NCBI GenBank assembly: GCA_023386765.1
Contig: JAEWJD010000210.1
Span: forward strand, 1-6,921
Direction of reading: 5' to 3'
Source of the DNA: Pseudomonadota bacterium
Lineage (GTDB): Bacteria; Pseudomonadota; Gammaproteobacteria; Burkholderiales; Burkholderiaceae_B
DNA length: 6,921 nucleotides
The notes below the pieces were generated by a model, which searched no databases, was not told where the DNA came from, and worked only from the letters and a program-made list of their open reading frames with translations. The position numbers were made by a program, and so were the translations under genes. Shown one piece after another: positions 6,239 through 6,921 of this stretch. The first letter of the stretch is position 1. Each line of letters opens with the position of its first letter.

Positions 6239-6712
6239 TCAGAGCCTTTCGATGGCCTGGTCGGCGGCGGCCCGCAGCAGCGCGGCGACCGTGCCCGAGG
6301 CCAGTTGCAGGCAGGGGGCCAGGTCATGCAGGGGAGCCAGCACGAAGGCGCGTTGCTGCATGCGCGGATGCGGCAGGGTCAGGCGCGGGGTGTCCATGAT
6401 CGTGTCGCCGTGCAGCAGCAGGTCCAGGTCGAGCGTGCGCGGGGCGTTGCGATAGGGGCGCTCGCGGCCGTGGCGCATCTCCAGCCCCTGCAGGGCGTCG
6501 AGCAGCGCCAAGGGCGTCAAGGTCGTGTCCAGTGCCGCTACGGCATTGGTGAAGTCCGGCCCGTTGGCTTCAAAGGGCGCGGTGCGATAGAAGGGGGAAA
6601 CCTCGCAAGCCTGTACGCCGGGCAGGGCGGCCAGCTCGGCGGCCACGGTACGCAGCGTGGCCGGGCCGTCGCCCAGGTTGGCACCCAGGCCAACGTAGGC
6701 GCGCACGGTCAT
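6239..6712 (-). CDS. folK: 2-amino-4-hydroxy-6-hydroxymethyldihydropteridine pyrophosphokinase (HPPK)
   Basis: HPPK transfers pyrophosphate from ATP to 6-hydroxymethyl-7,8-dihydropterin in the cytoplasm, the step before dihydropteroate synthase in folate synthesis. The 157-residue protein is almost the same length as E. coli FolK (159). Motifs in order: AYVGLGANLGD (residues 5-15), SPFYRTAPF (39-47), PDFTNAV (52-58, pterin-binding Asn56), GRERPYRNAPRTLDLDLLLHG and LPHPRMQQRAFVLAPL. The Mg-binding pair Asp95/Asp97, Arg92 and His115 all carry the same numbers as in E. coli. The start is supported by AGAGG (plus-strand CCTCT 6718-6722) 5 bases upstream and by a 4-bp ATGA overlap with the end of pcnB. 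The gene is therefore most likely translated from the pcnB transcript, the arrangement common in beta- and gammaproteobacteria. It converges on phoX. Confidence 0.97.
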   Translation of the reverse strand: MTVRAYVGLGANLGDGPATLRTVAAELAALPGVQACEVSPFYRTAPFEANGPDFTNAVAALDTTLTPLALLDALQGLEMRHGRERPYRNAPRTLDLDLLLHGDTIMDTPRLTLPHPRMQQRAFVLAPLHDLAPCLQLASGTVAALLRAAADQAIERL

Positions 6713-6921
6713 TCGGGCCTCTGGTTGCTGCGCGAGCGGCGGCGACGGCGCCGCCGCGTCGAGGCGGTCGCAGCGCCACCGCTGCCAGCAACGGCATCCT
6801 CGCGGCTGTCTTCGCGCGGCAGGTGCGCGAGCTCTTCGATCATCTCGGCGCGGGTCTCGTCATTGCCGTTGGCCAGGTCCATCCACCACTGCGCCAGCAC
6901 GCTGTCGAACTCGCCGGCGGC
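6709..6921 (-). CDS. pcnB: Poly(A) polymerase I, C-terminal end only (gene continues past the right edge)
   Basis: Only the last 70 residues are visible, and the frame is open to the window edge. PcnB adds 3' poly(A) tails to RNA and promotes decay. The catalytic nucleotidyltransferase and RNA-binding domains lie outside the window. What remains is a C-terminal stretch starting AAGEFDSVLAQWWMDLAN, then an acidic segment (REDSREDAVAG) and a strongly basic tail with seven consecutive arginines, SRSNQRPE and the stop. Betaproteobacterial PcnB proteins commonly end in such an Arg/Lys-rich tail, probably for RNA contact. The call rests on this tail, the Trp-Trp segment before it and above all on the ATGA overlap with folK, since pcnB-folK is a conserved pair. 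The domain content cannot be confirmed from the part present. Confidence 0.78.
   Translation of the reverse strand, partial: AAGEFDSVLAQWWMDLANGNDETRAEMIEELAHLPREDSREDAVAGSGGAATASTRRRRRRRSRSNQRPE

Noticed and set aside
4831..6327. 498-codon open frame on the minus strand opposite phoX
   Set aside because: It covers conserved PhoX motifs on the other strand and runs into the convergent gap and the folK end. It shows no domain; a composition artefact of GC-rich codon use.
1..6921. Possible new defence, mobile or CRISPR-like system
   Set aside because: I found no repeat array, transposase, integrase, attachment site or toxin-antitoxin-like pair. All substantial genes belong to known metabolic, membrane or housekeeping families.

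Overview
The window is GC-rich (roughly two thirds G+C by eye), gene-dense chromosomal DNA. It looks like a betaproteobacterium of the order Burkholderiales, most likely an Alcaligenaceae member (Bordetella/Achromobacter type). This rests on base composition, the style of the proteins and the pcnB-folK pair; it is an inference, since no rRNA or other species marker is present. I see no mobile element, CRISPR array, tRNA or rRNA.

Positions 2-4054 hold five plus-strand genes packed with no real gaps: (1) the C-terminal part of a MaoC/HTD2-type (FAS1-like) enoyl-CoA hydratase, cut by the left edge; (2) a family III (CaiB/BaiF) CoA-transferase; (3) a CitE/HpcH-type CoA-ester lyase; (4) a PfkB-family sugar kinase; (5) a small DedA-family membrane protein. 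Junctions 1/2 and 3/4 are ATGA overlaps, 2/3 is a one-base TAATG overlap and 4/5 has a 3-base gap, so this is almost certainly one transcript whose promoter lies left of the window. The first three enzymes form the set CoA activation, hydration, C-C cleavage. That set is known from bacterial itaconate degradation (itaconate CoA-transferase, itaconyl-CoA hydratase, citramalyl-CoA lyase, giving pyruvate + acetyl-CoA) and from the mesaconyl-C4-CoA branch of the 3-hydroxypropionate bicycle. The kinase and the DedA protein have no evident role in that chemistry.

Positions 4055-4164 form the only sizeable intergenic stretch (110 bp). It carries a good candidate Pho box (4089-4106), a poor -10-like hexamer at the right distance, a small hairpin and a clear Shine-Dalgarno. 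It precedes a Tat-exported PhoX-type alkaline phosphatase (4165-6192). Phosphate-starvation control of this gene by PhoB is therefore likely.

Positions 6193-6238 are a short convergent gap with a GC-rich stem-loop that may act as a terminator. On the minus strand, folK (6239-6712) follows the 3' end of pcnB (6709-6921, cut by the right edge) with an ATGA overlap. This is the widely conserved pcnB-folK arrangement linking RNA polyadenylation and folate synthesis genes.

Nothing here is a clearly new system. The points most worth following are the three-enzyme C5-dicarboxylate cassette with its two extra genes and the Pho box in front of phoX.
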